From Planctomycetota bacterium (lineage in GTDB: Bacteria; Planctomycetota; Planctomycetia; Planctomycetales; Planctomycetaceae), in contig JAURQH010000052.1 in assembly GCA_030836185.1 (NCBI GenBank), positions 1 through 64,000 on the forward strand: DNA of 64,000 nucleotides. Reading direction: 5' to 3'. Made by a program: the position numbers and the translations under genes. Below the pieces are notes generated by a model, which did not search any database, had not been told where the DNA came from, and worked only from the letters and a program-made list of their open reading frames with translations. Positions 37,205 to 46,369 of this stretch are shown one piece after another; the first letter of the stretch is position 1, and each line of letters begins with the position of its first letter.

Positions 37205-37513
37205 CTATCCCCCCTCATCACTTAAGCGTTTCTTCCAGTACGAGGATTCACGATGCAAATGCATTACTGCAACGACGACCGTTTGTCCTGATCCCTCATT
37301 TGCATACAGAACGGCATAGGGAAATCGGTTCACCATGCAGCGCCGAATTGGTCCCTCGAAGATCGGCCAAGAAGAGGAATGCCCCTCGATTCGTGCCAAG
37401 GCGTTTTGTATTTCAAAGAAAAACTCGAATCCGAGTCCTTCTTGCTGCTGCTCGTAATATTCAATAGCGGATTGAAACTCATCATCAGCTTCAGGATGAA
37501 AGATGAGCGTCAC
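37205..37513 (-). CDS. RelE/ParE-type toxin
   Basis: 102 residues of the RelE/ParE superfamily: IFHPEADDEFQSAIEYYEQQ at the start, then FFFEIQNALARIEGH, RRCMVNRFPYAVLYAN and a final VVVAVMHLHRESSYWKKRL. The family either cleaves mRNA on ribosomes or poisons gyrase; the FPYAVLY and MHLHR pattern is closer to ParE-type members. It starts at a GTG that overlaps the antitoxin stop (GTGA), the usual antitoxin-first arrangement with coupled translation. Confidence 0.88.
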   Translation of the reverse strand: MTLIFHPEADDEFQSAIEYYEQQQEGLGFEFFFEIQNALARIEGHSSSWPIFEGPIRRCMVNRFPYAVLYANEGSGQTVVVAVMHLHRESSYWKKRLSDEGG

Positions 37514-37737
37514 TGACCCAGCCGCTTTCGTGCTTTTTCCAAAACTTCAGTTGCTGGCACTCCAGTGATATTTCCCTGTCGTAGTTCTCGAAGTCGGCGT
37601 GTTGCTTCCTGAGCCCACTGGCCATCGACGACATCATCAGGTCGATGGAGCGTTTTCAGCAAACCATCCACCACTTGAGCGCGAGCCTCAATTGAGAGTG
37701 AGGCAGCTTCCTCAAGAATTTTCTGTGGATCCAGCAT
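37510..37737 (-). CDS. addiction-module antitoxin
   Basis: 75 residues from the ATG at 37737, which has a perfect GGAGG eight bases upstream; a longer frame to 37803 is less likely. The sequence (ILEEAASLSIEARAQVVDGLLKTLH, then QWAQEATRRLRELRQG) matches the short unstable antitoxins that pair with ParE-type toxins. It overlaps the toxin by four bases. No separate DNA-binding domain is visible, so autoregulation is uncertain. Confidence 0.85.
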   Translation of the reverse strand: MLDPQKILEEAASLSIEARAQVVDGLLKTLHRPDDVVDGQWAQEATRRLRELRQGNITGVPATEVLEKARKRLGQ

Positions 37738-37830
37738 TGAGTTGCCTCCAAAAAAACTTACATCAAGAATAATGAACTGCATATTAGCATAGGTAACTCT
37801 CACAGGCTTTGCAATTTCTTTTCCGTGAGT

Positions 37831-39471
37831 CTACCCCACAACCTCACGGGCTCGCCAGATTGATTTCAATACCTCGTCAACATGTTGTTCATCGGCGAAC
37901 GGACTCAGCAAATACGATTTCAAAGCGTTGATCGGCTCACCAGTATCCGATTCGCGGTAGCAATCGGTCATCGAAATCACCACTCCCTGACCGGTCAGTG
38001 CTTCGGACTGCATTTGTTCGAAGATACGTCGGTTGTATTCGTTGTACTCGCGCAATTTTTCTGTGAACTTCGGATCCTTCAATTCTCTCTCGTGGACCTC
38101 AAACGTATCCACACCTTCTGGATATACTCGAAACAAAGTGACGGGGCCAAAGTTATCACCATTCAGAACGGTCGTGGCCGAGTGACCTTTGAGATGATCG
38201 CGTAAATGTTCGGCCAACGTAACGACATGTCCCAACAAAGAACGCAGGCCATTCTTGCCGAGTAACTTCAAGCTGGCGAATGCCGACATCGGTCCTGCCG
38301 CACTGCGCGATGTTTCTAACGAGTAGCGACCGGGATGATAATCACCCGATTGAAACAGGTAGGGTGTTTCTTCCTGTCCACGCGATACGAGTGCCATGTC
38401 GTCCACATTTTTCACCAGGAACAGACTCGATATATAAGGTGTGTAGCCGGTTTTATGAAAATCAATGCCCGTGGAATCGGCTTTGGAGATGTGCTTGATA
38501 CGTCGGATAGTTCCCGCCAAGGCACGCACGGTTCGACTCGGAAAGTTAAGCGGGTTCCGCTCGAACGAATAATCGTGAAAGACAGACCAGGCCCAACCAA
38601 TGACGGCATCGGCGTGAATATGGGGTGTGTATTCGAGTCCGAATTCGTCCACCAGGCGATCCCGAATTTCGATCACTTCTTCCAGATCATCGAGGCCGAA
38701 ATGATCGGTCGTCCCCATCGTGGCCACGATTCCGGCAACCTTCTTGTTCTGCTTGAGGAGATCACGCAGATGAGATTCCAGCAAACAGGTTCGAATTTCA
38801 TTTTCAGGATTCGCGGGTATCTCGATGACCTGATCGCTACCAATCCCCATCCATTGCGCAACCGTGCGGACGGCATAATGAGCGCGTTCCGAACAGAGGA
38901 TATAAGCGGGCTCGGTCAATCCGGTTTTACCTGTTCCCGGACACGCTTTTTCCAGCCCCAATTTTAACCCGTAAAGCAGGGTGCCGGTCCCACCAAAGGT
39001 GAACAGGCCGCCGACTTTCTCAGGATCGAAACCGATAAGATCGGCCGTCATGGCGATGGCTTCGATTTCGCTGAGCACAATTCGTTGAGCCGATTCCTCA
39101 CTCGCCATGTTGGCGTTATAAATCGTTGGCAGCAATCCTCCAATGATTGAAGGAATGGACGGAGGTGGAATCACGTTGATTTGTGACTTAGGATGCCCCC
39201 AGATGAACATGCCGTTCAAATGATTGACAAGTTCGGTGGAGACCTGCTCGACAGTCGATGAGTCCTCCTGCATGCGCTGCTGTTTTGCGGCGTGATAATC
39301 TAATTCTCCCGGCGTACCGAGCATCGGTGCCTGAGACTTCAGATCGTCGACCTGATCGAGAGCCCTCATAAAAGAATACGCGAAGTAGGCATCATGAACC
39401 CGATCGGAGACCGGTTGAGGAAAGGACTGTCGCAGTGATTGGACAATTTGATGGTAATTGGATTTGGTCAT
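37831..39471 (-). CDS. pyridoxal-dependent amino acid decarboxylase family protein
   Basis: Group II PLP decarboxylase fold, 546 residues. FTFGGTGTLLYGLKLGLEKA binds the cofactor phosphate, HIHADAVIGWAW contains the Asp that contacts the pyridine N, and the Schiff-base Lys is in DSTGIDFHKTGY near residue 339. The size and motifs fit glutamate/tyrosine/aspartate-type decarboxylases; the substrate cannot be told from sequence. The gene ends 30 bases from the antitoxin frame and starts six bases after the Gfo/Idh/MocA gene's stop, so the two are probably one operon, hinting at a joint pathway on an amino-acid-derived compound. Confidence 0.9.
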   Translation of the reverse strand: MTKSNYHQIVQSLRQSFPQPVSDRVHDAYFAYSFMRALDQVDDLKSQAPMLGTPGELDYHAAKQQRMQEDSSTVEQVSTELVNHLNGMFIWGHPKSQINVIPPPSIPSIIGGLLPTIYNANMASEESAQRIVLSEIEAIAMTADLIGFDPEKVGGLFTFGGTGTLLYGLKLGLEKACPGTGKTGLTEPAYILCSERAHYAVRTVAQWMGIGSDQVIEIPANPENEIRTCLLESHLRDLLKQNKKVAGIVATMGTTDHFGLDDLEEVIEIRDRLVDEFGLEYTPHIHADAVIGWAWSVFHDYSFERNPLNFPSRTVRALAGTIRRIKHISKADSTGIDFHKTGYTPYISSLFLVKNVDDMALVSRGQEETPYLFQSGDYHPGRYSLETSRSAAGPMSAFASLKLLGKNGLRSLLGHVVTLAEHLRDHLKGHSATTVLNGDNFGPVTLFRVYPEGVDTFEVHERELKDPKFTEKLREYNEYNRRIFEQMQSEALTGQGVVISMTDCYRESDTGEPINALKSYLLSPFADEQHVDEVLKSIWRAREVVG

Positions 39472-39477
39472 TTTGAA

Positions 39478-40584
39478 TCATCCCAAATCGTAATCAATAT
39501 CGACCCAGGTTCGCTTCTCGTTAGATTCCAACACCGCATCCGCAATGAACTGTGCAGACGCACCGTGATCGAAGCCGGGAATCGCATCACGCCCCTCGAC
39601 GATGGCCGACACAAACTCCCAAACAAGGTCATATCGAAAGACAGTACTCGGTTCCCCCGCATGCGGATCGCGCGGTGAGCCGGGAATCACAAGATGCTCT
39701 TCCGGGATGGGAACTTTCTCCATACTGCCACTATATTTACCAACCAGAATCACGTTGGGATCGGTCAACTGATAAACGGCCGACCCTTCTGAACCATTGA
39801 CTTCGGCCCATTCAAAGCCGACTCCATTGTTGTGATGACCTTTCATCACTGTCGACCCCTCCCAAACACCAACCGCTCCACTTTTGAATCGACCGATGAG
39901 AGACGACCAGTCATCAACTTCTGATGGAGGACACGACTTGCCATCGTCGGTCACTTCCCGTGGCGTGAATTGAGCCACCGCACCACAGACCGATTCAATT
40001 GGTCCCATCAAATCCTGAGCAAAGTCGATGCGATGAATGGTCATGTCGAACAAGTCGCCAGCACCCGCTTTATCTTTATATTGTCTCCAGCCCCAACTTG
40101 TTTCGGGCAAGTCAAGAAACCGTTGTGAGCGAAAATGACGTGGTTCGCCCAATTTGCCGCTATGAACAAGGTCACGCAAGAATCGCATGGAGGGAGCAAA
40201 ACGATAAGTGAACGCCGTCATGTGTCGCAAATCACGATCACGTGCCGCGCGATACATCTCGGCTGCGTCAGAGAAATCGAGCCCGAGTGGTTTTTCACAC
40301 ATCACGTGCTTACCACCCTCAAGGCAAGCGAGCGTGAGTTCTTTGTGAGTGAAGTTCGGTGTGGCGATGATCACGGCGTCGATGTCTTTATCGTCGGCGA
40401 TGACTTGCACATCGGTTGTTGTCTTAATCGAGCCCCAGTCTGTCTCTCGTTGAGCCAACAACGCTTCATTGGGATCGCAAACCGCGACCAACTCCGCACG
40501 AGGGTCAACATTAATGCCGGGGACATGATGAAAATCGGAGACGGCACCCGCTCCGATAATGGCAATACGGACTTTGTCACTCAT
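39478..40584 (-). CDS. Gfo/Idh/MocA family oxidoreductase
   Basis: About 368 residues from ATG 40584. The N-terminal Rossmann domain shows RIAIIGAGAVSDFHH; the next conserved block is the EKPLGLD motif with its Lys, then the C-terminal alpha/beta domain with HRIDFAQDLMGP. The family oxidises or epimerises sugars, inositols and related polyols with NAD(P). No signal peptide, so it acts in the cytoplasm. It precedes the PLP decarboxylase by six bases. Confidence 0.9.
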   Translation of the reverse strand: MSDKVRIAIIGAGAVSDFHHVPGINVDPRAELVAVCDPNEALLAQRETDWGSIKTTTDVQVIADDKDIDAVIIATPNFTHKELTLACLEGGKHVMCEKPLGLDFSDAAEMYRAARDRDLRHMTAFTYRFAPSMRFLRDLVHSGKLGEPRHFRSQRFLDLPETSWGWRQYKDKAGAGDLFDMTIHRIDFAQDLMGPIESVCGAVAQFTPREVTDDGKSCPPSEVDDWSSLIGRFKSGAVGVWEGSTVMKGHHNNGVGFEWAEVNGSEGSAVYQLTDPNVILVGKYSGSMEKVPIPEEHLVIPGSPRDPHAGEPSTVFRYDLVWEFVSAIVEGRDAIPGFDHGASAQFIADAVLESNEKRTWVDIDYDLG

Positions 40585-40671
40585 GGTGTGGATTTCTAAA
40601 TGAGAGTCAGTCGAATTCAAGATTGGTCGAGACGCCAATCATAACTGAGCCTCGCCACAAATCCAATCCGC

Positions 40672-41919
40672 TTAAGGCCCACCCTGTAACTCTTTGACAA
40701 GCTGCCAGGCATCATCCGTCGAGTGAATTTTCTCATCCAATTGAGCAACAATGACTGCCTCCAGCAATGTCTTGAACTCTTTACCTGGCTTCATTCCCGC
40801 CTGGATAAAATCATCTCCCGTGAGTAATGGTTCTGGCGAGAGAACTTCAAGCGGTGTGCTTTTCAAATAATGGTCGCAGAATTCATAAGCCCGCATCGAA
40901 CCTTCGAGAATCAATTCGTTTGCTCGAGTCAATTCCAGTAAGTCATGGCGGTATTCTGACGACAACAAACGCTTCAACCGATGCAACGAAAGTTTCTGTG
41001 GCTCTTGCAAATCCGAAAGGTGCTCTCGCAGCCAAGCCATACGCTGTCGTTGTTCGTTAGAAAGTTTCAAACGCCGAGCGAACTCGCCAATTCCTGATTT
41101 TGAAAGATGTCGCCCCAGAATGACGAGGACTAATTCAGGAGTTGGCACTACCAACTGTTGCAGCAGAGACATCAGATCTCGGCGTTCGTTCGAATCCATC
41201 GCAGGCAAGGGGAGTTCAGGGAGGATGACCGGCCATAGCCCCAAAGTCTCTGATAATTGAACCGCCTGACGACGATTGTCGTGTGCCAGCATCTTGAGAA
41301 GCTCTTGCGCGATGCGTTCAACACTGACAACGGTAATTTCTGCCACATGCTGCTTAATGGCTTCAGCCGTTGACGACTCCACATCAAAGCCGAAGCGGGT
41401 CGCAAATCGAACCGCACGTAACATGCGTAATTTGTCTTCCGCCAATCGATCTTCGGGATCTCCAATACATCGCAGGACACGTCGTTTCAGATCTTCTTCA
41501 CCACCCACATAATCGTGAATAGTTTCCGTTAAGGGATCGAAGAACATACCGTTAATGGTAAAGTCTCGACGGTGTGCATCTTCTTCGAGAGTGCAATACT
41601 CGACCGATTCGGGACGACGACCGTCAAGATACTCACCTTCACGCCGAAACGTGGCGACTTCAATCGGTTCCACTCCATCTGGCCCAAGCACCAGCATCAC
41701 ACCGAAACTGGCACCCACGGGAACGGTTCGTTTCTTTCCGAAGACGGACCGAACTTCTTCAGGAGTCGCCGTCGTCGCCACATCATAGTCTGACGGATCA
41801 TGACCGAGCACCAAGTCGCGCACACAACCACCCGCCCACAATGCCTGAAAATCGGCATCGCGAAGTTGCTTGACAACATCGACGGCAAAGTCGCGGTCTG
41901 GTTGTTGACGAGTTGACAT
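40672..41919 (-). CDS. CCA tRNA nucleotidyltransferase/poly(A) polymerase family protein
   Basis: 415 residues. The class II nucleotidyltransferase head has GGCVRDLVLG and the metal-binding DYDVATTATPEEV pair near residues 30-55, followed by RRDFTINGMFFDP and RMLRAVRFATRFGF, all signatures of CCA-adding and poly(A) polymerases. The C-terminal half is helical. Whether it adds CCA, only A, or poly(A) cannot be read directly. Since no tRNA in the window tests CCA encoding, its task stays open. It is 88 bases upstream of the oxidoreductase start on the same strand. Confidence 0.92.
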   Translation of the reverse strand: MSTRQQPDRDFAVDVVKQLRDADFQALWAGGCVRDLVLGHDPSDYDVATTATPEEVRSVFGKKRTVPVGASFGVMLVLGPDGVEPIEVATFRREGEYLDGRRPESVEYCTLEEDAHRRDFTINGMFFDPLTETIHDYVGGEEDLKRRVLRCIGDPEDRLAEDKLRMLRAVRFATRFGFDVESSTAEAIKQHVAEITVVSVERIAQELLKMLAHDNRRQAVQLSETLGLWPVILPELPLPAMDSNERRDLMSLLQQLVVPTPELVLVILGRHLSKSGIGEFARRLKLSNEQRQRMAWLREHLSDLQEPQKLSLHRLKRLLSSEYRHDLLELTRANELILEGSMRAYEFCDHYLKSTPLEVLSPEPLLTGDDFIQAGMKPGKEFKTLLEAVIVAQLDEKIHSTDDAWQLVKELQGGP

Positions 41920-41939
41920 AAATAGCTAACCAACAGTTT

Positions 41940-42761
41940 TTAACGCGAATGCTTCAATACGAATTTGATCAAAGGTTGCGGGTCATCAAGCCCATGCTTA
42001 TGACCGATGCCCGGTTTGATCACAACTTCCAGCGGCCCCTCCGCTTTCTTCCACGCATTGACGATGGGAATGACATTCTCTTCCATTGGCACAATGTCAT
42101 CAGCATCACCCGTTACGACAAACAACGGCAGCTTGGTGTTCGCCAATGCGTCCGCTTGATCAAGCGGATTCCCGTCCCAATCAACCGCCTGCTGATCATT
42201 TTCAAACTGGTACGCCTGCAACATGTTCTTCCATGTTGGCGGGGAGCCTTTTCCATGTCCACGACCACCGGGCCAACTTTTAATATCGCAAACCGGTGCA
42301 TCGACATAGATACAACTCACCTTGTCGGCGTTCTTGGCCGTCCAGTTAAAGACAATCAAGCCTCCCCGACTCATCCCTTCCAACACCGGCTTTGACGCCA
42401 GTTGATATTCTGTCGTGAGTGTTTTGTAACACTTATCCCAATGTGTCGTGGCTGCGGGCGATCCAAACAGATTGGCTACATCGCAATACACCAGGTGGTA
42501 CCCAGCCTTCAACAAGGCAAGATCGAGTTCAGGACGATGACCGAAAAATCGGGCTCGCCAAATCCAAGGGCGTCCCTCCACAATCATTTCTGGTTCAACG
42601 ACAATCGCCGCTCGACCATGCAAAGAAAGATCGTGACGAGTGTATCCATTCCATTGGCTGGTTTTTCCGGGCCACTCTTTCGCCTCCACCAATGAATGAG
42701 TTATCGTGAGAAGAAAGACAACCACCAAAACAACCGTGAGTGATGAGAAGCGATGACGCAT
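41940..42761 (-). CDS. exported alpha/beta hydrolase
   Basis: 273 residues from ATG 42761, directly before a signal peptide (hydrophobic run about residues 7-24, ending LVEA). The nucleophile Ser is in the GMSRGGL elbow, the acid in GDADDIVPMEEN and the His in GIGHKHGL, giving a complete triad in dienelactone-hydrolase-like order. The WIWRARFFGHRPELDLALL segment is typical of planctomycete secreted hydrolases near carbohydrate genes. Likely an esterase for glycan decorations; substrate unknown. It precedes the CCA family gene by 20 bases, perhaps co-transcribed. Confidence 0.85.
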   Translation of the reverse strand: MRHRFSSLTVVLVVVFLLTITHSLVEAKEWPGKTSQWNGYTRHDLSLHGRAAIVVEPEMIVEGRPWIWRARFFGHRPELDLALLKAGYHLVYCDVANLFGSPAATTHWDKCYKTLTTEYQLASKPVLEGMSRGGLIVFNWTAKNADKVSCIYVDAPVCDIKSWPGGRGHGKGSPPTWKNMLQAYQFENDQQAVDWDGNPLDQADALANTKLPLFVVTGDADDIVPMEENVIPIVNAWKKAEGPLEVVIKPGIGHKHGLDDPQPLIKFVLKHSR

Positions 42762-42790
42762 GGACTCTCCGTTTCTGATTCCCTGAACTG

Positions 42791-42997
42791 ATGCCGAGTG
42801 AGACTCCCGATTATGTCGTATTCGAGCAAAGGTTGAAATTACCGAAAGGCAAATCATACCGGGATTTACACGAAATTCGTGAACAGCGAGAGTTTTCTCC
42901 TGAAAATAGTGATCCAGAATTCAAAGACTTGCGTTATCATAGAATTATCGAACTCGAAGCCTCACTTTCAACGGTCTTTCGACCACCGGCTTTGTGA
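42791..42997 (+). CDS. small hypothetical protein, weakly supported
   Basis: A 68-codon frame starting 30 bases from the divergent hydrolase start. The predicted protein is polar and helix-forming (YRDLHEIREQREFSPENSDPEF) without a domain or signal that I recognise. No good ribosome-binding site is seen. Kept because the composition looks protein-like and the space would otherwise be a plain promoter region. Confidence 0.28.
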   Translation: MPSETPDYVVFEQRLKLPKGKSYRDLHEIREQREFSPENSDPEFKDLRYHRIIELEASLSTVFRPPAL

Positions 42998-43077
42998 TCA
43001 TTCGATGACCTGACTATTTGATCTCAGTAGTCTGTTGAGTTGCCCATCAAATATCATTTTCAATCAGCGAGGCATCC

Positions 43078-44415
43078 ATGCCACTCAAAACTCTCGGCGA
43101 AATGCGTGATTGGTCAATCACTCAGTGGTCTCTCTCAGTGGGAATGATTCTTTTTCTCGGTTGGGGTTCTTCTCAACTGTGGAGTTCCTGGAACGGCCCC
43201 ACGGATGATTCCATTCAACTCGGACAAGAACTCTTTGTTCATGAATGGACCGCCAACGATCCTCTTTCCCCCAACGGAGACGGTCTTGGCCCGGTCTTTA
43301 ACGCCAAGTCGTGTGTGGCGTGCCATTTTCAAGGTGGTGTCGGTGGAGCCGGCCCGAACGAGCATAACGTCACCGCGTTCACAGCATTCTCCAATCCGTC
43401 TGATTCTGAAACCAAAATTATTCAAGGGGTCGTTCACGCGGATGCATTGATGCCAACGCAATTGGAAACGACCGAAAAATTGCGGAACGAATTCCCCATC
43501 ATCAAAGGTCTCGTCAGTAGCGATGGACATTGTTCCTACCTGGAACCCGACTTCAACCCGTTGATTATGGCTTCGATCAATACACCCGCCTTGTTTGGAA
43601 TGGGTGAGATTGATCGCATTTCGGGCAGCACCATCAGAAATGCCCGGCGCTGGAAACTGTTGAGCAATGTCGGTCAAGAGTTACAGGGGAACTTCAGTTC
43701 CATTCCTTCCGGTCGCCCTCACATTCTACCGGATGGCCGTGTTGGAAAATTTGGCTGGAAGGCTCAGTTTGCGACGCTCGAAGAATTTGTTGCAGCCGCT
43801 TGTGCGGTTGAAATCGGATTGACAAATCCCAAACGCCAACAAGATCTCCCCCATACACACAAACCCGATCAAGACGCAGGACTGGATATTGACCGCGGTC
43901 AGTTCAAAGCGCTGGTCCATTTCTGTGCGTCACTTCCGGTCCCGCAAGAGGTTACTGGCGACACGCTCACAGAACAGAGCGACATCCAGCATGGCCGCCA
44001 ACTGTTTGGTGAGGTGGGATGCGCGGCATGTCATACGCCGGAAGTTGACGGCGTTGCGGGAGTCTACAGCGACTTCCTGTTGTATTCTCTCGAAAGTTCT
44101 GAGTCTGGAGGCGACTCTTACGAAGAGTTCCCGGAAGACTTCGAGATACCAAGTGGCGAACCACAACCAAACGAATGGAAAACACCACCCCTCTGGGGGG
44201 TGGCAGATTCCGCACCGTATCTGCACGACGGATCGGCACCGACTCTCGAAGCGGCAATTACAGCTCACCACGGAGCGGCCAGACGAGTTCGAGAACAATA
44301 CCTGGAACTGGATCGAAACGATCAGCTCGCTGTCCTCAAATTTCTGGGCTCATTAAAAGCACCGAACCAGCCAACCACAACTTCTTCAGAAACCGTCATT
44401 GCCGATAATCGCTGA
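43078..44415 (+). CDS. dihaem cytochrome c-type oxidoreductase (DUF1111 family)
   Basis: 445 residues with an N-terminal membrane segment (about 17-35). Two haem c sites are visible: Cys79-x-x-Cys82-His83 in SCVACH and Cys315-x-x-Cys318-His319 in GCAACH. Between and after lie stretches typical of DUF1111 proteins (DGLGPVFNAKSCVACH, MGEIDRIS, WKTPPLWGVADSAPYLHDGSAPTL). It is expected to work at the outer face of the cytoplasmic membrane in electron transfer; physiological partner unknown. It stands alone, with a small lipoprotein convergent to it. Confidence 0.88.
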   Translation: MPLKTLGEMRDWSITQWSLSVGMILFLGWGSSQLWSSWNGPTDDSIQLGQELFVHEWTANDPLSPNGDGLGPVFNAKSCVACHFQGGVGGAGPNEHNVTAFTAFSNPSDSETKIIQGVVHADALMPTQLETTEKLRNEFPIIKGLVSSDGHCSYLEPDFNPLIMASINTPALFGMGEIDRISGSTIRNARRWKLLSNVGQELQGNFSSIPSGRPHILPDGRVGKFGWKAQFATLEEFVAAACAVEIGLTNPKRQQDLPHTHKPDQDAGLDIDRGQFKALVHFCASLPVPQEVTGDTLTEQSDIQHGRQLFGEVGCAACHTPEVDGVAGVYSDFLLYSLESSESGGDSYEEFPEDFEIPSGEPQPNEWKTPPLWGVADSAPYLHDGSAPTLEAAITAHHGAARRVREQYLELDRNDQLAVLKFLGSLKAPNQPTTTSSETVIADNR

Positions 44416-44440
44416 GAAAACCGCCGCTGACAAAATCGAT

Positions 44441-44635
44441 TCATTCGGTGGTTGAGCTGCCTTCGCTCTCTGGATCCTCGAGGAACATGTCTTCGGGTGA
44501 GCCTGACGCATCTCCCAAATCATCCTCAGTCGGGGCAGGGGGAGCGGGAACATCTGTTGTTGATGCCGAATCGGAACATCCCGTCAAACAGATTGTTGCC
44601 GAGAAGAGTAGAATCAGAAATACGATGTTTTTCAT
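44441..44635 (-). CDS. small lipoprotein
   Basis: 64 residues: a lipoprotein signal peptide (MKNIVFLILLFSATICLTGC) with lipobox Leu-Thr-Gly-Cys, Cys20 being the likely lipid site. The mature part is short, acidic and Pro/Ser-rich, with no fold. Function unknown. It lies convergent to the dihaem gene (25 bases) and divergent from the sigma factor gene. Confidence 0.7.
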   Translation of the reverse strand: MKNIVFLILLFSATICLTGCSDSASTTDVPAPPAPTEDDLGDASGSPEDMFLEDPESEGSSTTE

Positions 44636-44795
44636 CCGTGTTGCTCCAGCAAGAGTACTAACTTGATCCTCTCCGAAGAATCAATGTGAAGATCATAGCA
44701 GAGAAGCACAACAGATCACAGATTTACGCCCTATTGACTACGAAATCGACCAAACGACTTGTTGCATGACGACTGCGGCACTGCAACAATGTTTA

Positions 44796-44826
44796 GATTC
44801 GAGAATCGTAATTTTGGAAACTTTCC
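44796..44826. promoter_or_regulatory. two palindromes upstream of the ECF sigma gene
   Basis: GATTC-GA-GAATC (44796-44807) and GGAAA-C-TTTCC (44816-44826) lie 50-85 bases before the sigma factor ATG. GGAAACTT resembles the -35 box of ECF-type promoters, so the second may be an autoregulated promoter. Not otherwise supported. Confidence 0.35.
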
Positions 44827-44879
44827 TATTTTTCGGGAATAATCCAATCCTCCCCCGACTCCTCACTTAATGAGTACAG

Positions 44880-45392
44880 ATGTCTGAAGCATCCTCTCAA
44901 CCAGAAATTCGCCAATTAGTCGTCGAGCATTATGAAATGCTCTATCGATTTGCTTGGCGTCTCTCCGGCTCGAAAGAAGATGCGGAAGATTTAACACAGC
45001 AAACGTTTTTGACCGCACAACGTAAACTGCACCAATTGCAGGATCCCGGTGCTGTCAAATCTTGGTTGTGTACAATTTTAAGACATCTGTTTTTCAGAAC
45101 CAATCAACCAAAACAAACATCTCTCGACTTGGTCCCGGAACTCGATGTTGTGAGTTCCGACGGAGACGGTCTTGACACATTTGATTCCGAGGCTCTACAA
45201 GCGGCTTTGGATGATTTACCTGAGGACTTTCGAACACCGATCCTGTTGTTTTATATGGGAGATTTTTCCTATACCGAAATCGCAGAGCAGATGGAAATTC
45301 CTCTCGGAACCGTGATGAGTCGACTGGCACGCGGCCGTGAGCACCTGAAACAAAAACTGATCACCCGCGGTTTTATTGAAACACCACACTAA
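44880..45392 (+). CDS. ECF-type RNA polymerase sigma factor
   Basis: 170 residues with region 2 (YEMLYRFAWRLSGSKEDAEDLTQQTFLTA, the core-binding and -10 part) and region 4 (LPEDFRTPILLFYMGDFSYTEIAEQMEIPLGTVMSRLARGREHL, the -35 reader), linked by a short acidic spacer; no regions 1 or 3. It is followed after 20 bases by an anti-sigma-like membrane protein, the typical ECF pair. Palindromes upstream could be its autoregulated promoter. Confidence 0.93.
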   Translation: MSEASSQPEIRQLVVEHYEMLYRFAWRLSGSKEDAEDLTQQTFLTAQRKLHQLQDPGAVKSWLCTILRHLFFRTNQPKQTSLDLVPELDVVSSDGDGLDTFDSEALQAALDDLPEDFRTPILLFYMGDFSYTEIAEQMEIPLGTVMSRLARGREHLKQKLITRGFIETPH

Positions 45393-45412
45393 ATTTATTC
45401 ACCTTGTGATTC

Positions 45413-46276
45413 ATGAATATTTCCGATCTTCAAAACCTGATGGATCGACTTGCTCATCAAATTGATGAGGGTGAAGAAATTGTGTCTGCAGATCAGGAAC
45501 GGCAACTTGAAGACGAGTTATCTCGACATCCTGAATGGGCCGACGAGATGCGATCTCGCGAACTGTTTGATGTTCAGTTGCGTGACTCTCTTTGTGAATT
45601 GCAAGTCCCAACCGGCGGTCAAGACAGGCTCTTGGCATTGCTCGAAGAATCTGCAGAACCCAATGTTGAAGACAGTTCCGAACTCCTCAACACACAACCA
45701 GCCACAACGCAAGAACGACCATCACGCCGGCGTGTGATTGGTATTTTCTCTGCGGCCTGCTTATTGTTTGTTGCCTCGCTTGGTGTGTTCCTTTCGACAT
45801 TGACTCCCGTCCTGACGGTCGCCGAAGTCCAACAGAACATCCCCCGCATGTGGGATCTTTCCACAGAAGAATTACTTCCTACCGATGTTGCGATTTCATC
45901 CTCGGCAACTTTGCCAAATGGCGACTGGGAGAATTCTCGAATTCACTATCAAACAGACTGGTCTCTCACTGAGTTGAATTCAACAGCCGGTCAATTTGCT
46001 GAGTTTCGCAAGTTTTCATTTCAATCTTCGCGAGGAATTGTTCACAACGGCTTACTTGTCAGCTTGCCAACCGCAAAGTTTCCCGCGGAAGAACACCCCT
46101 CAGCCACAAGCCCGTTCTCTGCTGACATTCGTTATCTCTCAACGCCCAGCGGCCTGACTCTCGCAATTGTCACTTGGACCAATCCCGAGACCAACAGCCT
46201 CTATTTTCTCGCAGTTCCTGCGGAATCGCGAACTCTTGATGCTCTTGACGCACTGCTTTACGTGAATCCTGTCTAA
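45413..46276 (+). CDS. anti-sigma-factor-like membrane protein
   Basis: 287 residues: an N-terminal cytoplasmic part (1-107) rich in acidic residues and including RHPEWADEMRSRELFD, a single membrane segment at about 108-132, and an extracytoplasmic part with no recognised domain. No zinc-binding H-x-x-x-C-x-x-C motif is seen, so it is not a ZAS-type anti-sigma by motif. The role follows from position: 20 bases after the ECF sigma gene, same strand. It probably holds the sigma factor inactive until an envelope signal. Confidence 0.75.
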   Translation: MNISDLQNLMDRLAHQIDEGEEIVSADQERQLEDELSRHPEWADEMRSRELFDVQLRDSLCELQVPTGGQDRLLALLEESAEPNVEDSSELLNTQPATTQERPSRRRVIGIFSAACLLFVASLGVFLSTLTPVLTVAEVQQNIPRMWDLSTEELLPTDVAISSSATLPNGDWENSRIHYQTDWSLTELNSTAGQFAEFRKFSFQSSRGIVHNGLLVSLPTAKFPAEEHPSATSPFSADIRYLSTPSGLTLAIVTWTNPETNSLYFLAVPAESRTLDALDALLYVNPV

Positions 46277-46369
46277 CAGAGAATCTGTCTTTGGCATCGT
46301 CCGTGTGATATTGTGAGTTCTTCTCAACCAGATCTCACTAAAGACAGCTCTCACCAGAGGACTCAAATC

